From assembly GCA_024195265.1 (NCBI GenBank), contig JAJLRJ010000010.1, positions 18,048,193 through 18,112,192 on the forward strand: DNA of 64,000 nt, given 5' to 3'. The notes under the pieces are model-generated. The model had not been told where the DNA came from. It made no database searches and saw only the letters and a list, made by a program, of their open reading frames with translations. Below, piece after piece: positions 12,050-25,200 of this stretch. The position numbers and the translations under genes were made by a program. Within the stretch, counting starts at the first letter, position 1, and every line of letters starts with the position of its first letter. Source of the stretch: Dendrophyllia cribrosa. Taxonomy: Eukaryota; Cnidaria; Anthozoa; Scleractinia; Dendrophylliidae.

Positions 12050-12980
12050 CAGCTACCCCAAGTAATTTGACAAGCGTGGCTTTGTACAGCTCCACAGCAA
12101 AACTTCAACTTTCAACAAGCTCCCTTCTGGAGGAGTGGAAAGTTGCTAAAGCCCAGCTTTATACGATGTTCATGGATTCTGGTGATCCTGTGATCACGTA
12201 TGTGCAACCTAAAGTGCGGACAGGGAAGAAGTGGTTAGTGAAGAAAGTTGTCGGAGCAGTCCAGTAGGATCGGTTGGGGTGGAGGAAAAGGAGATTGCGC
12301 GGGATAGCCGTAACATGGTATTTGGTGTTACGGTGATAGTAAAAGAGAAGCGGGTCTCGGCTACAGTGGGCCAGGTTCAGCTGACTGCTTGGACGAGCTG
12401 GGAAGCTACTGACGACAGATAGGTTAAATGGTCAGATCTTTGGTCTATGGAACCGCTGAGGATTAGTATACTCCTGCTTTCATCGTATGACCTCTTCTTA
12501 AATCCAGTCAATTTGTATAACTGGAATCTGAGTGAGTCGACAGGGGCACCCAACGAGAAACGTTTAGGAAAACGCTTGAAATGGTGCACTGTTTTTTCAT
12601 ATCATTTTAGGGCCTTTAAAGAAAGCTATGTGAAAGCTAATACAGTTTGAGCTTTACAGTTCCTTTAGCTGAATATTTCAGCGCCAGAAAATGTTAGGGA
12701 AAGGAATCTTTTCCCCACAATTTACTAGCTCTTTCACCTTTCCGATAATCCTACCTGACCTTATTTTATACCCAAAAAGCCAATTTTAACCCACCGAAAA
12801 CAAAAGGCGTTAAATTTTCCGATGTTACAAAAGTTTGAGGCCACATTTTATTAAAGAAAAGTTACGTTGTCTCGCCAGGTTTGGTGTCGATCGGACGATC
12901 GGTGATCAATGGCAAGATAATAACATATTACTAGGGGGCATGAAAACGATGTCGTAGAAACTTTTTAGCAATCGGCCAGA
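12050..12980. other. Unassigned intergenic sequence
   Basis: Short frames on both strands (up to 70 codons) occur here, including a lysine-rich one at 12067-12267. None shows a domain I recognise, and they overlap without a consistent coding strand. It may hold old transposon debris. Confidence 0.3.
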
Positions 12981-12983
12981 TTA

Positions 12984-14150
12984 TAATAATAATAATAATA
13001 ATAGATGCTTTATTTAAACTGGAAAAATCTATCAGTATTAAAAAAGCACTGGTCTTAACAAGATGTCCAGTCTAGCTAAATAATATACAAGCAATCATAA
13101 AAAAATAAAAAATCTGTTAAAAAAGGTTGGCACAATATTAATTAAAAGAATCACAATGTACACCTGTGAATTTCAATATCACCTTTCCTTAAACAACCGT
13201 ATAGTTCTCTCTTAAAACGACATAAAACAGTTATTTTCTTAATTTGCGTTGGCAGCGAATTCCAATCTTTGGATGCAGCTACTTCAAATGATCTTTGCCC
13301 AGAATAGGTCTTTGCAACCTTAACATTTAAATTACACTTGTCCCAAGAGATCTACTGTGAAGTTGCTTTCTCTGGACCAGTACACCACTTAACTGCTTTG
13401 GACAATTTTGATTGTTTACAATTCTGGAGAATAAATAAATCTGAGGAAACGTCTTCTGTTAAAAAGTGTCAATAAACCCAAATTATTCCTTGTGTACATG
13501 TTGTTCTGTTGGCTTTTAAGATCACTCTCAAAGCCTTATTTTGTACTTATTTTTTCAATTTTTTCAGCAAGGCTTTTATTACACTCATGCCAAATAACAC
13601 AACCATAGTCCAACACTGCAAGTATAGTTTGCTTGTAAACTCTTAGCAAGATCTTAGTAGCTAAGAAACCTGTGAGTCTGTTCATTAGTGCAATCTTAGG
13701 AGAAACTCTTTCAATCAACTGGGTGATGTGCTGTTCCCATGTCAACTGACTGTCAATAGACCTTTCCCGCATTTCACTCCAGTGAGCACACACAATGAAA
13801 CGAGGTCGAGGCTTGGGTGGACAATTTCATACATATCACTGTATTTTGTCCACCCCAGCCTCGAGTTGTTCACAGGAATGCGGGATAGGTCTATTGTTAG
13901 GCCCAAATACCGAAAAGAATCTGTAACTTTAAGTTGGTCTTGTCCTATATGTATATTCATTTCGACACCTGGGTCCAAACCTTTCTTTGTTCCTATCATC
14001 ATCAACTCAGACTTCTTCACATTCAAGATCAACTTGTTTTGAGGAAGCCAAGAGGCGACATTCAGTAGATCTTCATTTAAATCCTGCAATACTACCACCA
14101 GATCTAAACCAAAACGATGCACTTCACCAAATAATCCACCAAAAGTTACG
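12984..14150 (-). pseudogene. Non-LTR retrotransposon fragment, C-terminal RT and 3' end
   Basis: The minus strand encodes the C-terminal part of a jockey/CR1-like ORF2. Visible are VASWLPQNKLILNVKKSE, then SFRYLGLTID, then after an interruption QLTWEQHITQLIERVSPK and YKQTILAVLDYGCVIWHEC. The coding part is cut at 13755-13895 by a MITE. The 3' end runs to a (TTA)n tract at 12984-13002, which reads as the repeat tail of a minus-strand LINE. The 5' half with endonuclease and catalytic RT motifs is absent. Confidence 0.7.
13755..13895. mobile_element. 141-bp MITE inside the LINE fragment
   Basis: Ends AATAGACCTTTCCCGCAT and ATGCGGGATAGGTCTATT are inverted repeats. An inner inverted pair (GTCGAGGCTTGGGTGGACA with TGTCCACCCCAGCCTCGA) makes a second stem. 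It separates two parts of an otherwise collinear reverse transcriptase frame, which proves insertion. Confidence 0.75.
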
Positions 14151-14582
14151 TACTTAGGTTCGCCTAAATTTGGGTCGTCGGATGAAAGTTCGAAAAAAAA
14201 AACGCCCAAATAAATAATAAAATTCAAAAAGAATGTATGGGAACAAGAAGCTGTACACAGCTTGAACTCGTGGCGTCTTTTATAACCCATTGCTGTATTG
14301 ATTCCCGAGTGTTTCGAGTGCTTTTACGGAGAAACATAAAATTATGTCTGAAAAGTAAGACTACATCCAGAAACGACGATCGCTAACTGAAATGCACATT
14401 TATATAAAACACAAATCGTCTTTTATATAAATTGGAGGCGACCCATAAGGAGGAGGCGACAATTACTATCCAATGACGTAAGATCGAAGGTGTGAGGCCC
14501 GAAAAGGCGCTCGACCCGCTCCCAAGCGCGTCATGGCTCGTGTACGAAGACTGTATTGTCATGTATTGTGATAGGTAGTGTT

Positions 14583-14632
14583 AGGTTGTATTGTATTGTA
14601 TTGTATTGTATTAGGTTGTATTGTATTAGGTT
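14583..14632. repeat. TGTAT microsatellite
   Basis: Repeated TGTAT/TAGGT units just upstream of the TTAA-bounded element. No other feature is visible. Confidence 0.6.
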
Positions 14633-14688
14633 TTATGACGTCAGACAGGTCGTCGTACATGAGCCATGACCCTCCCAAGCACTCTTAA

Positions 14689-16297
14689 GGTGGCTCGACT
14701 GGGTTTTTTGGCGACATAACACCCAAACTTTGAACGGCTGATACTTCACTGTCTGAGCTTGGTCAGGCAAGCTGCTGCACACATGTACTAGAGATGAAAT
14801 GAACTTTCCAAAACAGTAGATTTGATTGACATCGGTGTTACCATAACAACGATCTGATGACGTCATGGTTTTTGCATATTAGTAATTTTCTCAACATCTA
14901 GACCTAAACTTTTAAAACGACTGTATGTCTCTTATAGTCTAGATGTATGTCTTCAAGACTGCAAAGTTTGAAAAAATTCTATGAGAGCATTTTCGAATAA
15001 AATTGAGTTGAATATTTTCCATCAAAAATTTAAAAATTCGCAATACTTTCTGTTATTTCGTCGATGCCAGCGTTTTCCTGACAAATTGAAACAATATTTT
15101 CACCATATATTATTCATGTGCCATAAAACTACATTCCTTGTAGGTTTCATCCTGTTTGCTTCACTAGATTTCAGTTGATGTTATCGGAAGCAATGTCTTA
15201 AATATGGTCATTCTACTCACAGAAGTAACATTTTTGTTAGGGATGCGTTTATTTAAAAACTAGGCGATGGAATTTTTTTAAAATCTTTTGATCTAAAGTT
15301 GTACATGTAATGCACTATCTCTGCAAATTTCAAGTGCATTGAATCATTTTAAGGGCGCGAAATACAATTAAGAGTATAGGGGACTTTTGCATTCGTCTTC
15401 CAAAGTTTCATTGCCGTATTATTTGTTGACAGATGGTTTATTTCAGGACTTTACCTTTTGTCTACATTGTACATATTTGTGCACTTTTGAATAAATTTTA
15501 AACGTGTTACATGTGCATGACCGCGGCCTTATGTTAATTGCCATTGTAGTCATTGTACTATAAAAATAATTTTCACGATCGCTTTGGAGCATGCAAGCAT
15601 GTTCCCCTATACTTTTAATTGTATTTCGCGCCCTTAAAGTGATTCAATGCACTTGAAATTTGCAGAGATAGTGCATTACATGTACAACTTTAGATCAAAA
15701 GATTTTAAAAAAATTCCATCGCCTAGTTTTTAAATAAACGCATCCCTAACAAAAATGTTACTTCTGTGAGTAGAATGACCATATTTAAGACATTGCTTCC
15801 GATAACATCAACTGAAATCTAGTGAAGCAAACAGGATGAAACCTACAAGGAATGTAGTTTTATGGCACATGAATAATATATGGTGAAAATATTGTTTCAA
15901 TTTGTCAGGAAAACGCTGGCATCGACGAAATAACAGAAAGTATTGCGAATTTTTCAATTTTTGATGGAAAATATTCAACTCAATTTTATTCGAAAACGCT
16001 CTCATAGAATTTTTTCAAACTTTGCAGTCTTGAAGACATACATCTAGACTATAAGAGACATACAGTCGTTTTAAAAGTTTAGGTCTAGATGTTGAGAAAA
16101 TTACTAATATGCAAAAACCATGACGTCATCAGATCGTTGTTATGGTAACACCGATGTCAATCAAATCTACTGTTTTGGAAAGTTCATTTCATCTCTAGTA
16201 TATGTGTGAAGCAGCTTGCCCGACCAAGCTCAGACAGTGAAGTATCAGCCGTTCAAAGTTGGGGTGTTATGTCGCCAAAAAACCCAGTCGAGCCACC
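14689..16297. mobile_element. Long-arm foldback transposon bounded by TTAA
   Basis: Arms of about 690-700 bp (14689-about 15390 and about 15604-16297) are nearly identical inverted copies around a spacer of about 210 bp. Ends are GGTGGCTCGACTGGG and its complement, with TTAA at 14685-14688 and 16298-16301, which fits a piggyBac-type TTAA target. Identical 65-residue frames occur in the two arms, at 14981-15178 (+) and 15808-16005 (-). They mirror each other because of the repeat and are not evidence of a gene. There is no transposase. Confidence 0.75.
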
Positions 16298-16329
16298 TTA
16301 AACAACGCACAATCCGCGTCCGAATGGGT

Positions 16330-16816
16330 TCTAGAAGGAATATCGGCCGGATTTTCATTTGAAGGAACATAGAAAACATCAAGGCTGAAATTGTATTCTC
16401 TGCAGTGATTAAAAATGTCCTTGATAACAGACTATTATGTGAGTGTTCACTCACATAATCTAAGAAATTCAAAATACAACCTTTTCGTTCCTAGACCGAG
16501 TACTGAAGCAGGCAAACGAAGTTTTCAATATCGCGGTTCTGTTCTCTGGAACAGCTTACCTTTGAGCGCTAAGATACAGCCCACTCTTAGCTCTTTTAAA
16601 TCATGCATTTAATTTTTATCTAATTTAATGATAGTTAATAAAGGATAGTTTTTATCGTTTTTAATACAACTTTATATAGATAATTAATTTAGTTAGATAA
16701 TTTAAATTAGTTAAGTACTTAATCTATTGTTGGTAAAAAACACGGCTCGATGGAAGAGCATGTTTTATGAATTGACACCGTGTATAAATAAAGTTTACCT
16801 ACCTACCTACCTACCT
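16330..16816 (+). pseudogene. LINE 3' end (CR1/L2-like tail)
   Basis: Plus-strand frame 16415-16612 ends with a typical non-LTR ORF2 C-terminus: HNLRNSKYNLFVPRP, then GKRSFQYRGSVLWNSLP and LSSFK. An A/T-rich 3' region and a (TACC)n tail at about 16793-16815 follow, as in CR1/L2-type LINEs. Only the 3' end is present. Confidence 0.65.
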
Positions 16817-16819
16817 GTT

Positions 16820-17700
16820 AGCTTCGGAGCTTTTACAGCCTTCATTCTCCTGAGCAGACTTCAAAACACGGCTGTCCGTGTGGACATCCACTCTACAGGA
16901 GCTGATGTGGTGCTTAAACAAAAGAACTGAATGCAACAATGCCCGAGCCTCCAAGGTATTGATATCCGGCGAATTAACCAGCCAGTTATCTCTGGATTCC
17001 AAACTTTGGTCACCCTTCAACAAAGTTCCACCCCAGGCCCTGTTCGAGGCATCACAGTAAAGCCGTGTAATCGCGGCGTGGCGTTCAGTTCTCCTCTGAA
17101 GGCAATCTTTCCAGCCGTCTAGAAATCGACAAAACTAGGCTCTAATTTGATAGATGGCCGAGTGGACCCATAGAGGCGAGATATAGCTTGAAAGACCTCG
17201 CGTACATATAATTTACATGATCCAGGAATGGCAAGGCTGAAGGAGATGACCTTTCCCGAAAAGCGTTGGAGTGTTTAAGGGTGACGAAAGGAGATGAAAG
17301 AATGCCCTCCCTTAACGCAAAAACTTGATTTTGTTATCCTTAGGGATAAGAAAGGCCTGACGTACAGAGTCGCATATGAAACCCAGAAAGCGTACCCATG
17401 TCGAATAAGCCGACTGCGATTTATCAATGCCAATGAAATAACCTGCCTCAATGAGCAAAAAGCACATTATATAGGCTGCCGCTTGGGACCGCTGCAGAGA
17501 TCGATTGTCCGTGCAGCGCCCGAAACCGCGAGTCCGAGCTTGTGATGAATAAATGCGCTGGCCTTCCAACCGAACGGAAGGCTACGGAAGGTGAAATAGA
17601 AACCTTGCCACTCAAAGCCAAAATAAGTATGAGATGAAGGGTGAACCGTCGTGACATAATCGCGGGGGTGTAAATGATGCCACATCATCCACTGGACTCC
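16820..17700 (-). pseudogene. DIRS-like retrotransposon fragment (RT and RNase H)
   Basis: Minus-strand frames give a broken reverse transcriptase: HPSSHTYFGFEWQGFYFTF, then LPFGWKASAFIHH, a frameshift, then LLIEAGYFIGIDKSQS and VRFLGFICDSVRQAFLIP. RNase H-like residues follow, NTLEARALLHS and DVHTDSRVL. The pattern fits DIRS-type elements. There are several frameshifts, and I see no tyrosine recombinase. Confidence 0.65.
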
Positions 17701-18239
17701 AAACCGCTATAACTCCCGCAGTTACCCACTGTATTATAGTATCGGGATAAACTGCAAGAATTTGGCGCAGCTAGAGGAATTCTATATGATAACAGGAAGG
17801 GGATCACTGGAGTTGTAGGCCTTCCCTTTGAATGTTTTGAAGAAATGGTCGATGCAAACTCCGTCCCTTATCATTTCCAGAAGGTGAACCTCAGCACACG
17901 TTGAGTTTCCGAGAAGGTACTGTCAGGTGGGCAGCGTGTTGTGGATATTGCCAGTGAATTAGGTCGTAGAAGTGCAAATGAGAGAGATTGTCTAAACCCG
18001 GGTGGCATACCACTAGCTCCGGAGAAGGCAAGGGGCCAACAAAGGGAGGGGTTCCCTGAGTAATACATCGTAGAGAAATTTCTCCAACCGAGATGTGCCC
18101 TTGGGCAATCTGGAGCCTAGTAATGAACGAGGGAGAATTTGCCTAAAACAAAACGAAAAAGAAATGAAAATAAAAAGGACTGAATATCCAAATAAGCTAC
18201 AGGAAACCCAACCCTCTGTTGACCCAAGGCTCCGAACCA
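17701..18239. other. Unassigned sequence before the satellite
   Basis: Moderately G/C-rich sequence with short frames on the minus strand. It may be the upstream part of the DIRS-like element, but no domain is visible. Confidence 0.3.
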
Positions 18240-19061
18240 GAAGAAGCACTCTCAATCGCACTGTCAATCTCACTGTCAATCGTGGCGTTTATCTCAAACC
18301 AAAATGCGTGCGTTATAACCGTTCCGTCTATTTCCGGCTTCTTCACTTAGTTGCATTGGCTAAGTTAATGTTTGTGATATGGAGTAATAAATTGTTTATT
18401 CGTCAATATTTGAGTAATTTGTTGGCTCCTAAGGTGCAATTATTGAAGGAGAAACATTACGTAGCCTCTTCGTGAATATTTCGGTTACCTTCGGTATCAG
18501 TTGTCGCACTTCGTATATACTCATTTCATAAATGAATACTTCGTTTATTTCCACGTGACATCGCCAAATGCAACAAAATATACAACTTAGTTGGATAAAG
18601 AGATTCTACAGAGCAAAACAAAAGAAATTGTTTGGAGATAAAGTGCAGGATTGCAAGGAATGAAGTGGATTACAGTTTTGTTTGAAATCAACGTTGCCTT
18701 TCTTTGTTTGAAAAGCACTGTCAATCGTGGCGTTTATCTCAAACCAAAATGCGTTATAACCGCTTTTTGGGCTTCTTCACTTAGTTGCATTGGCTAAGTT
18801 AATGTATGTGAGATGTAGAAATAAATTTTTTATTGGTCATAACTTTTGAGTCATTTGTTGGCTCCTAAGGTGCACTTATTGATGCAGAAACATTACGCAG
18901 GCTCTTAATGAATACTTCGGGTATCTTCGGTATCCGTCGTCGCACTTCGTACATACTCATTTCATAAATATATACTGATGACACTGTTCCGCTAAAATAG
19001 GGAAATTTACTTTCGCTTATTTGCACGTTTTATCGCCAAATAACACAAAATATACAACTTA

Positions 19062-19224
19062 GGGCCAGGTCGCACTACAGTCAAAAACAAAAATTAGCTC
19101 GTGCAAAATGACATAAAGACAAAAACATTCCACAAAAAGCGTGTCCCACCGGAACGGTTTCTTTTGTTTTCCTCGATTTTTGCACGGGCTAATTTTTGTT
19201 TTTAACTCTAGTGCGACCAGGCCC
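19062..19224. mobile_element. 163-bp MITE in the satellite, TTA duplication
   Basis: Ends GGGCCAGGTCGCACTACAG and CTAGTGCGACCAGGCCC are inverted repeats, continuing through AAAAACAAAAATTAGC / GCTAATTTTTGTTTTT. TTA flanks both sides (19059-19061 and 19225-19227), and the satellite resumes at the next base. A 3-bp TWA duplication fits PIF/Harbinger-type MITEs. Confidence 0.8.
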
Positions 19225-22200
19225 TTAGTTGGATAAAAACATTCCATAGAGCAAATCAAAAGGAATTGTTTGGAGATAAAGTACAGGATTGAAGGGATTG
19301 AAGTGGATTACAGTTTAGTTGATTAGTTTGAAATAAACCTTGCCTTTCTTTCTTTGACAAGAACTGACAATCGTGGCGCTTATCTCAAACGAAAATGCGT
19401 GAGTTAACTGCTCCGTCTATTTTGAGCTTCTTCACTAAGTTGTATTTGCTTAGTTAATGTTTGTGATATAGAGAAATAAATAGTTTTTTAGTCATAACGT
19501 TTGAGTCATTTAATGGCTCCTAAGGTGCAATTACGTATTGATGCAGAAACATTACGCAGCCCCTTCACTAATTTCCACGTTATATCGCCAAATGCCACAA
19601 AATATACAGCTCAGTTGGATAAAAAGATTCTATAGAACAAAACATAAGGAATTGTTTGGAGATAAAGTGCAGGATTGCAAGGATTGAAGTGGATTACAGT
19701 TTAGTTTGAAATCAACGTTTACTTTTTTTCTTTGAAAAGAAATGTCAATCGTGGCGTTTATCTCAAACCAAAGCACGTGCGTTATAACCGCTCCGTCTAT
19801 TTTGGGCTTCTTCACTAAATTGCATTGGCTAAGTTAATGTTTGTGAGATGGAGCAATGAATTTTTTATTGGTCATAACTTTCGAGTCATTTGTTGGTTCG
19901 AAAGGTGCAATTATTAATGCAGAAACATTACGCAGCCTCTCCGTGAGTATTTCGGGTATCTTCGGTATCAGTCGTCGCACTTCGTATATACTCATTTCAT
20001 AATGAATAGTGATGACACCGTTCCGCCAAAATAGGAAAATTTCCCTTCGCTTATATGCACGTTTTATCGCCAAATGCCGCAAAGTATACAACTTGGTTGA
20101 ATAAAAAGATTCTATACAGCAAAACAAAAGTAATTGTTTTGAGATAAAGTGCAGGATTGCAAGGATTGAAGCGGATTACAAATTAGATTGAAATCAACGT
20201 TGTCTTTCTTTGTTTGAGAAGAACAATCAATCGTGGCGGCCTTATCTCAAGCAAAAGTGCTCGGGTTATAACCGCTCGTCTATTTTGAGCCTCTTCACTT
20301 TGTTGTATTTGCTTAGTTAATTTTTGTGATATGGAGAAATAAATTGTATATTGGTCAATTCTTAATGCAGAAACATTACGCAGACCAGTCGTGAATATTT
20401 CGGGTATCTTCGGTATATTTTGTTTGAGAAGCACTTTCAATCGTGGCGTTTCTCTCAAATTAAAATGCGTGCGTTATAACCGCTCCGTCTATTTTGGGCT
20501 TCTTCACATAGTTGCATTGACTAAGTTAATGTTTGTGAGATGGAGAAATAAATTTTTTATTGGACATAACTTTCGAGTCACTTGTTGGCTCGAAAGGTGC
20601 AATTATTGATGCAGAAACATCACGCAGCCCCATCGTGAATATTTCGGGTATCTTTGGTATCAGTCGTCGTGCTTCGTATATACTCATTTCACAAATGAAT
20701 ACTAATGACACTGTTCCGCCAAAATAGGAAAATTTCCCTTCGCTTATTTGCACGTTTTATCGCCAAATACCACAAACAATACCACTTAGTTGCATATAAA
20801 GATTCTATACAGCAAAACAAAAGTAGTTGTTTGGAGATAAAGTGCAGGATTGCAAGGATTGAAGTGGATTACAGTTTAGATTGAAAACAACGTTACCTTT
20901 CTTTGTTTGAGAAGAACAGTCAATCGTGGCCCTTATCTCAAGCCAAAATGCGTGCGTTATATCCGCTCCGTCTATTTTGAGCTTCTTCACTTAGATTGAA
21001 ATCAACGTTGCCTTTCTTTGTTTGACAAGCATTGTCAATCGAGGCGTTCATCTCAAGCCCAAATTCGAAATTTACAACCGCTCCGTCTATTTTGAGCCTC
21101 TTCACTTAATTGTATTTGCTTAGATAATGTTTGTGACAAGGATAAATAAATTGTTTACTGGTCATAACTTTTGAGTCATTTGATGGCTTCTCAGGTGCAA
21201 TTATTGGTGCAGAAACATTATGCAGCCCCGTCGTGAATATTTCGGGCATCTTCGGTATCAGTCGTCAAACTTCGTATAGTATATAATCATTTCATAAATG
21301 AATACTGATGACACTGTTCCACCAAAATAGTAAAATTTCCCTTCGCTAATTTCCACGTTATATGGCCAAATGCCACAAAAGATACAACATAGTTGAATAA
21401 AAAGATTGGATACAGCAACACAAAAGTAATTGTTTGGAGATAAAGTGCAGGATTGCAAGGATTGAAGTGGATTACGGTATAGATTGAAATCAGCGTTGTC
21501 TTTCTTTGTTTGAGAAGAACAATCAATCGTGGCGACCTTTTCTCAAGCCAAAATGCGCGGGTTATAACCGCTCCGTCTATTTTGAGCCTCTTCACTTTGT
21601 TGCATTTGCTTAGTTAATTTTTTGTGATATGGAGAAATAAATTGTTTGTTGGTCATAACGTTTGAGTCATTTTATGGCTCCTGAGGTGCAATTGTTGATG
21701 CAGTAACATTACGCAGCCCAGTCGCGAATATTTCGGGTATCTTCGGTATCAATCGTCATACTTCGTATCGTATATAATCATTTCATAAATCAATACTGAT
21801 GAGACTGTTCCACCAAAATAGAAAAATTTCCCTATGCTAATTTCCACGTTATATCGCCAAACGCCACAAAAGATACAACTTAGTTGGATAAAAAGATTCT
21901 ATAGAGCAAAACAAAACTAATTGTTTGCAGATAAAGTGCACGATTGCAAGGATTGAAGTGGATAACAGTTTAGTTTGAAATCAAAGTTGCTTTTCTTTGT
22001 TTGAGAAGCACTGTCAATCGTGGCGTTTATCTCAAACTAAAATGCGTGCGTTATAATCGCTCCGTCTATTTTGGGCTTCTCAACATAGTTGCATTGGCTA
22101 AGTTAATGTTTGTGAGATTCAGAAATGAATTTTTCATTGGACATAACTTTCGAGTCACTTGTTGGCTCGAAAGGTGCATTTATTGATGCAGAAACATCAC

Positions 22201-25200
22201 GCAGCCCCGTCGTGAATATTTTGGGTATCTTTGGTATCAGTCGTCGTACTTCGTATATACTCATTTCATAAATGAATACTCATGACACTGTTCCACCAAA
22301 GTAGTAGAATGCCCCTTCGCTAATTTCCAAGTTATATCGCCAAATGCCACAAAATATACAACTCAGTTGGATCATAGTTAGTTGGATATAAAGATTCTAT
22401 AGAGCAAAACAAAAGTAATAGTTTGGAGATAAAGTGCAGGATTGCAAGGATTGAACTGGATTGTAGTGTAGATTGAAATAAACGTTGCCTTTCTTTGTTT
22501 AATAAGCACTGTCAATCGTGGCGCTCATTTCAATCCAAAATGCGCGGGCTATAACCGCTCCGTCTATTTTGAGCCTCTTCACTTAGTTGTATTTCCTTAG
22601 TTAATGTTTGTGATATGAAGAAATAAATTGTTTATTCGTGATAACTTTTGAGTCATTTGATGGATACTGAGGTGCAATTATTGATGCAGAAACATCACGC
22701 AGCCCCGTCGTGAATATTTCGTGTATCTTCGGTATCAGTCGTCGTACTTCGTATTGTATATACTCGTTTCCTAAATGAATACTGATCACACTGTTCCACC
22801 AAAATAGTAAAATTCCTCTTCGCTAATTTCCAAGTTATATCGCCAAATGCTACAAAATATGCAACTCAGTTGGATACAAAAATTCTATAGAGCAAAACAA
22901 AATTAATTGTTTGGAGATAAAGTGCAGGATTGCAAGGATTGAAGTGGATTACAGTTTAGATTGAAATCAACGTTGCCTTTCTTTCTTTGAGAGGAACAGT
23001 CAATCGCGGCCCTTATCTCAAGCCAAAATGCGTGCGTTATAACCGCTCCGTCTATTTTGAGCCTCTTCATTTAGTTGTATTTACTTAGTTAATGTTTGTG
23101 ATACGGAGAAGTGAATTGTTTATTGGTCATAACTTTTGAGTCACTTTGTGGCTCCTGAGGTGCAATCATTGCAGAAACATCGCGCAGCCCCGTCGTGAAT
23201 ATTTCGGGTATCTTCGGTATCAGTCGTCGTACTTCGTATATACTCATTTCATAAACGAATACTGATGACACTGTTACACCAAAATAGTAAAATTCAACTT
23301 CGCTAATTTCCAAGTTATATCGCCAAATGCCACAAAATATGCAAGTCAGTTCGATATATAGATTCTATAAAGGGAAACAAAAGTAATTGTTTGGAGATAA
23401 AGTGCAGGATTGCATGGATTAAAGTTGATTGCAGTTTAGATTGAAATCAACGTTGCCTTTCTTTGTTTGAGAAGACCAATCTCTCGTGGCGGCCTTATCT
23501 CAAGCCAAAATGCGTGGGTTATAACCGCTCCGTCTATTTTGAGCCTCTTCACTTACTTGTATTTGCTTAGTTAATGTTTGCGATATGGAAAAATAAATTG
23601 CTTATTGGTCATAACTTTTGAGTCATATGATGGCTCCTGACGTGAAATTATTGATGCAGAAACATTACGCAGCCTCGTCGTGAATATTTCGGGTATCTTC
23701 GGTATCAGTCGTCGTACTTCGTATCGTATATAATCATTTCATAAATGAATACTGATGACACTGTTCCACCAAAATAGCAAAAATTTCCGTTCGCTAATTT
23801 CCACGTTATATGGCCAAATGCCACAAGAGATACAACTTAGTTAGATAAAAAGATTTTATAGAGCAAAACAAAGCTTATTGTTTGGAGATAAAGTGCAGGA
23901 TTGCAAAGATTGAAGTGGATTACAGTTTAGATTAAAATCAACGTTGCTTTTCTTTGTTTGACAAGCACTGTCAATCGTGGCGTTTATTATAAACTAAAAT
24001 GCGTGCGTTATAACCGCTCTGTCTATTTTAATCTTCTTCACATAGTTGCATTAGCTAAGTTAATGTTTGTGAGATGGAGAAATGAATTTTTTATTGGACA
24101 TAACTTTCGAGTCTTTTGTTGGCTCGAAAGGTGCAATTATTGATGCAGAAACATCACGCAGCGCCGTCGTGAATATTTCGGGTATCTTCGGTATCAGTCG
24201 TCGCACTTCGTATATACTCATTTCATAATGATTGCTAATGACACTGTTCCGCCAAAATAGGGAAGTTTCCCTTGGCTTATTTCCACGTTTTATCGCCAAA
24301 TGCCGCAAAAGATACAACTTAGTAGGATAAAAAGATTCTATACAGCAAAACAAAAGTAATTGTTTGGAGATAAAGTGCAGGATTGCAAGGATTGTAGTAG
24401 ATTACAATTTAGATTGAAATCAATGTTGCCTTTCTTTGTTTGAGAAGAACAATCAATCGTGGCGGCCTTATCTCAAGCCAAAATGCGCGGGTTACAACCG
24501 CTCCGTCTATTTTGAGCCTCTCCGCCTAGTTGTATTTGCTTAGTTAATGTTTGTGATATAGAGAAATGAATTTTTTATTGGACATAACTTTCGAGTCTTT
24601 TGTTGGCTCGAAAGGTGCAATTATTGCTGCAGAAATATCACACAGCCCCGTCGTGAATATTTCGGGTATCTTCGGTATCAGTCGTCGTAATTCGTATATA
24701 CTCATTTGATAAATGAATACTGATGACACTGTTCCACCAAAATAGTAAAATTCCCCTTCGCTAATTTCCAAGTTATATCGCCAAATGCCACAAAATATGC
24801 AACTCAGTTGGATATAAAGATTCTATAGAGCAAAAGAAAAGTAATTGTTTGGAGATAAAGTGCAGGATTGCAAGGGTTGAAGTGGATTGCAGTTTAGATT
24901 GAAATCAATGTTGCCTTTCTTTGTTTGGCAAGCACTGTCAATCGTGGCGCTTATCTCAAACCTAAATGGGCGGGTTATAACCGCTCCGTCCATTTTGAGC
25001 CTCTTCACTTAGTTGTATTTAATTACTTAATGTTTGCGATATGGAGAAATAAATTGTTTATTGGTCATAACTTTTGAGTCATTTGATTTCTCCTGAGATG
25101 CAATTATTGATGCAGAAACATTACGCAGCCTCGTCGTTAATATTTCGGGTATCTTCGGTATCAGTTGTCCTACTTCGTATCGTATATAATCACTTCATAA

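Noticed and set aside
14981..16005. Identical 65-codon frames on opposite strands as a gene pair
   Set aside because: They are mirror images due to the inverted arms of one transposon.
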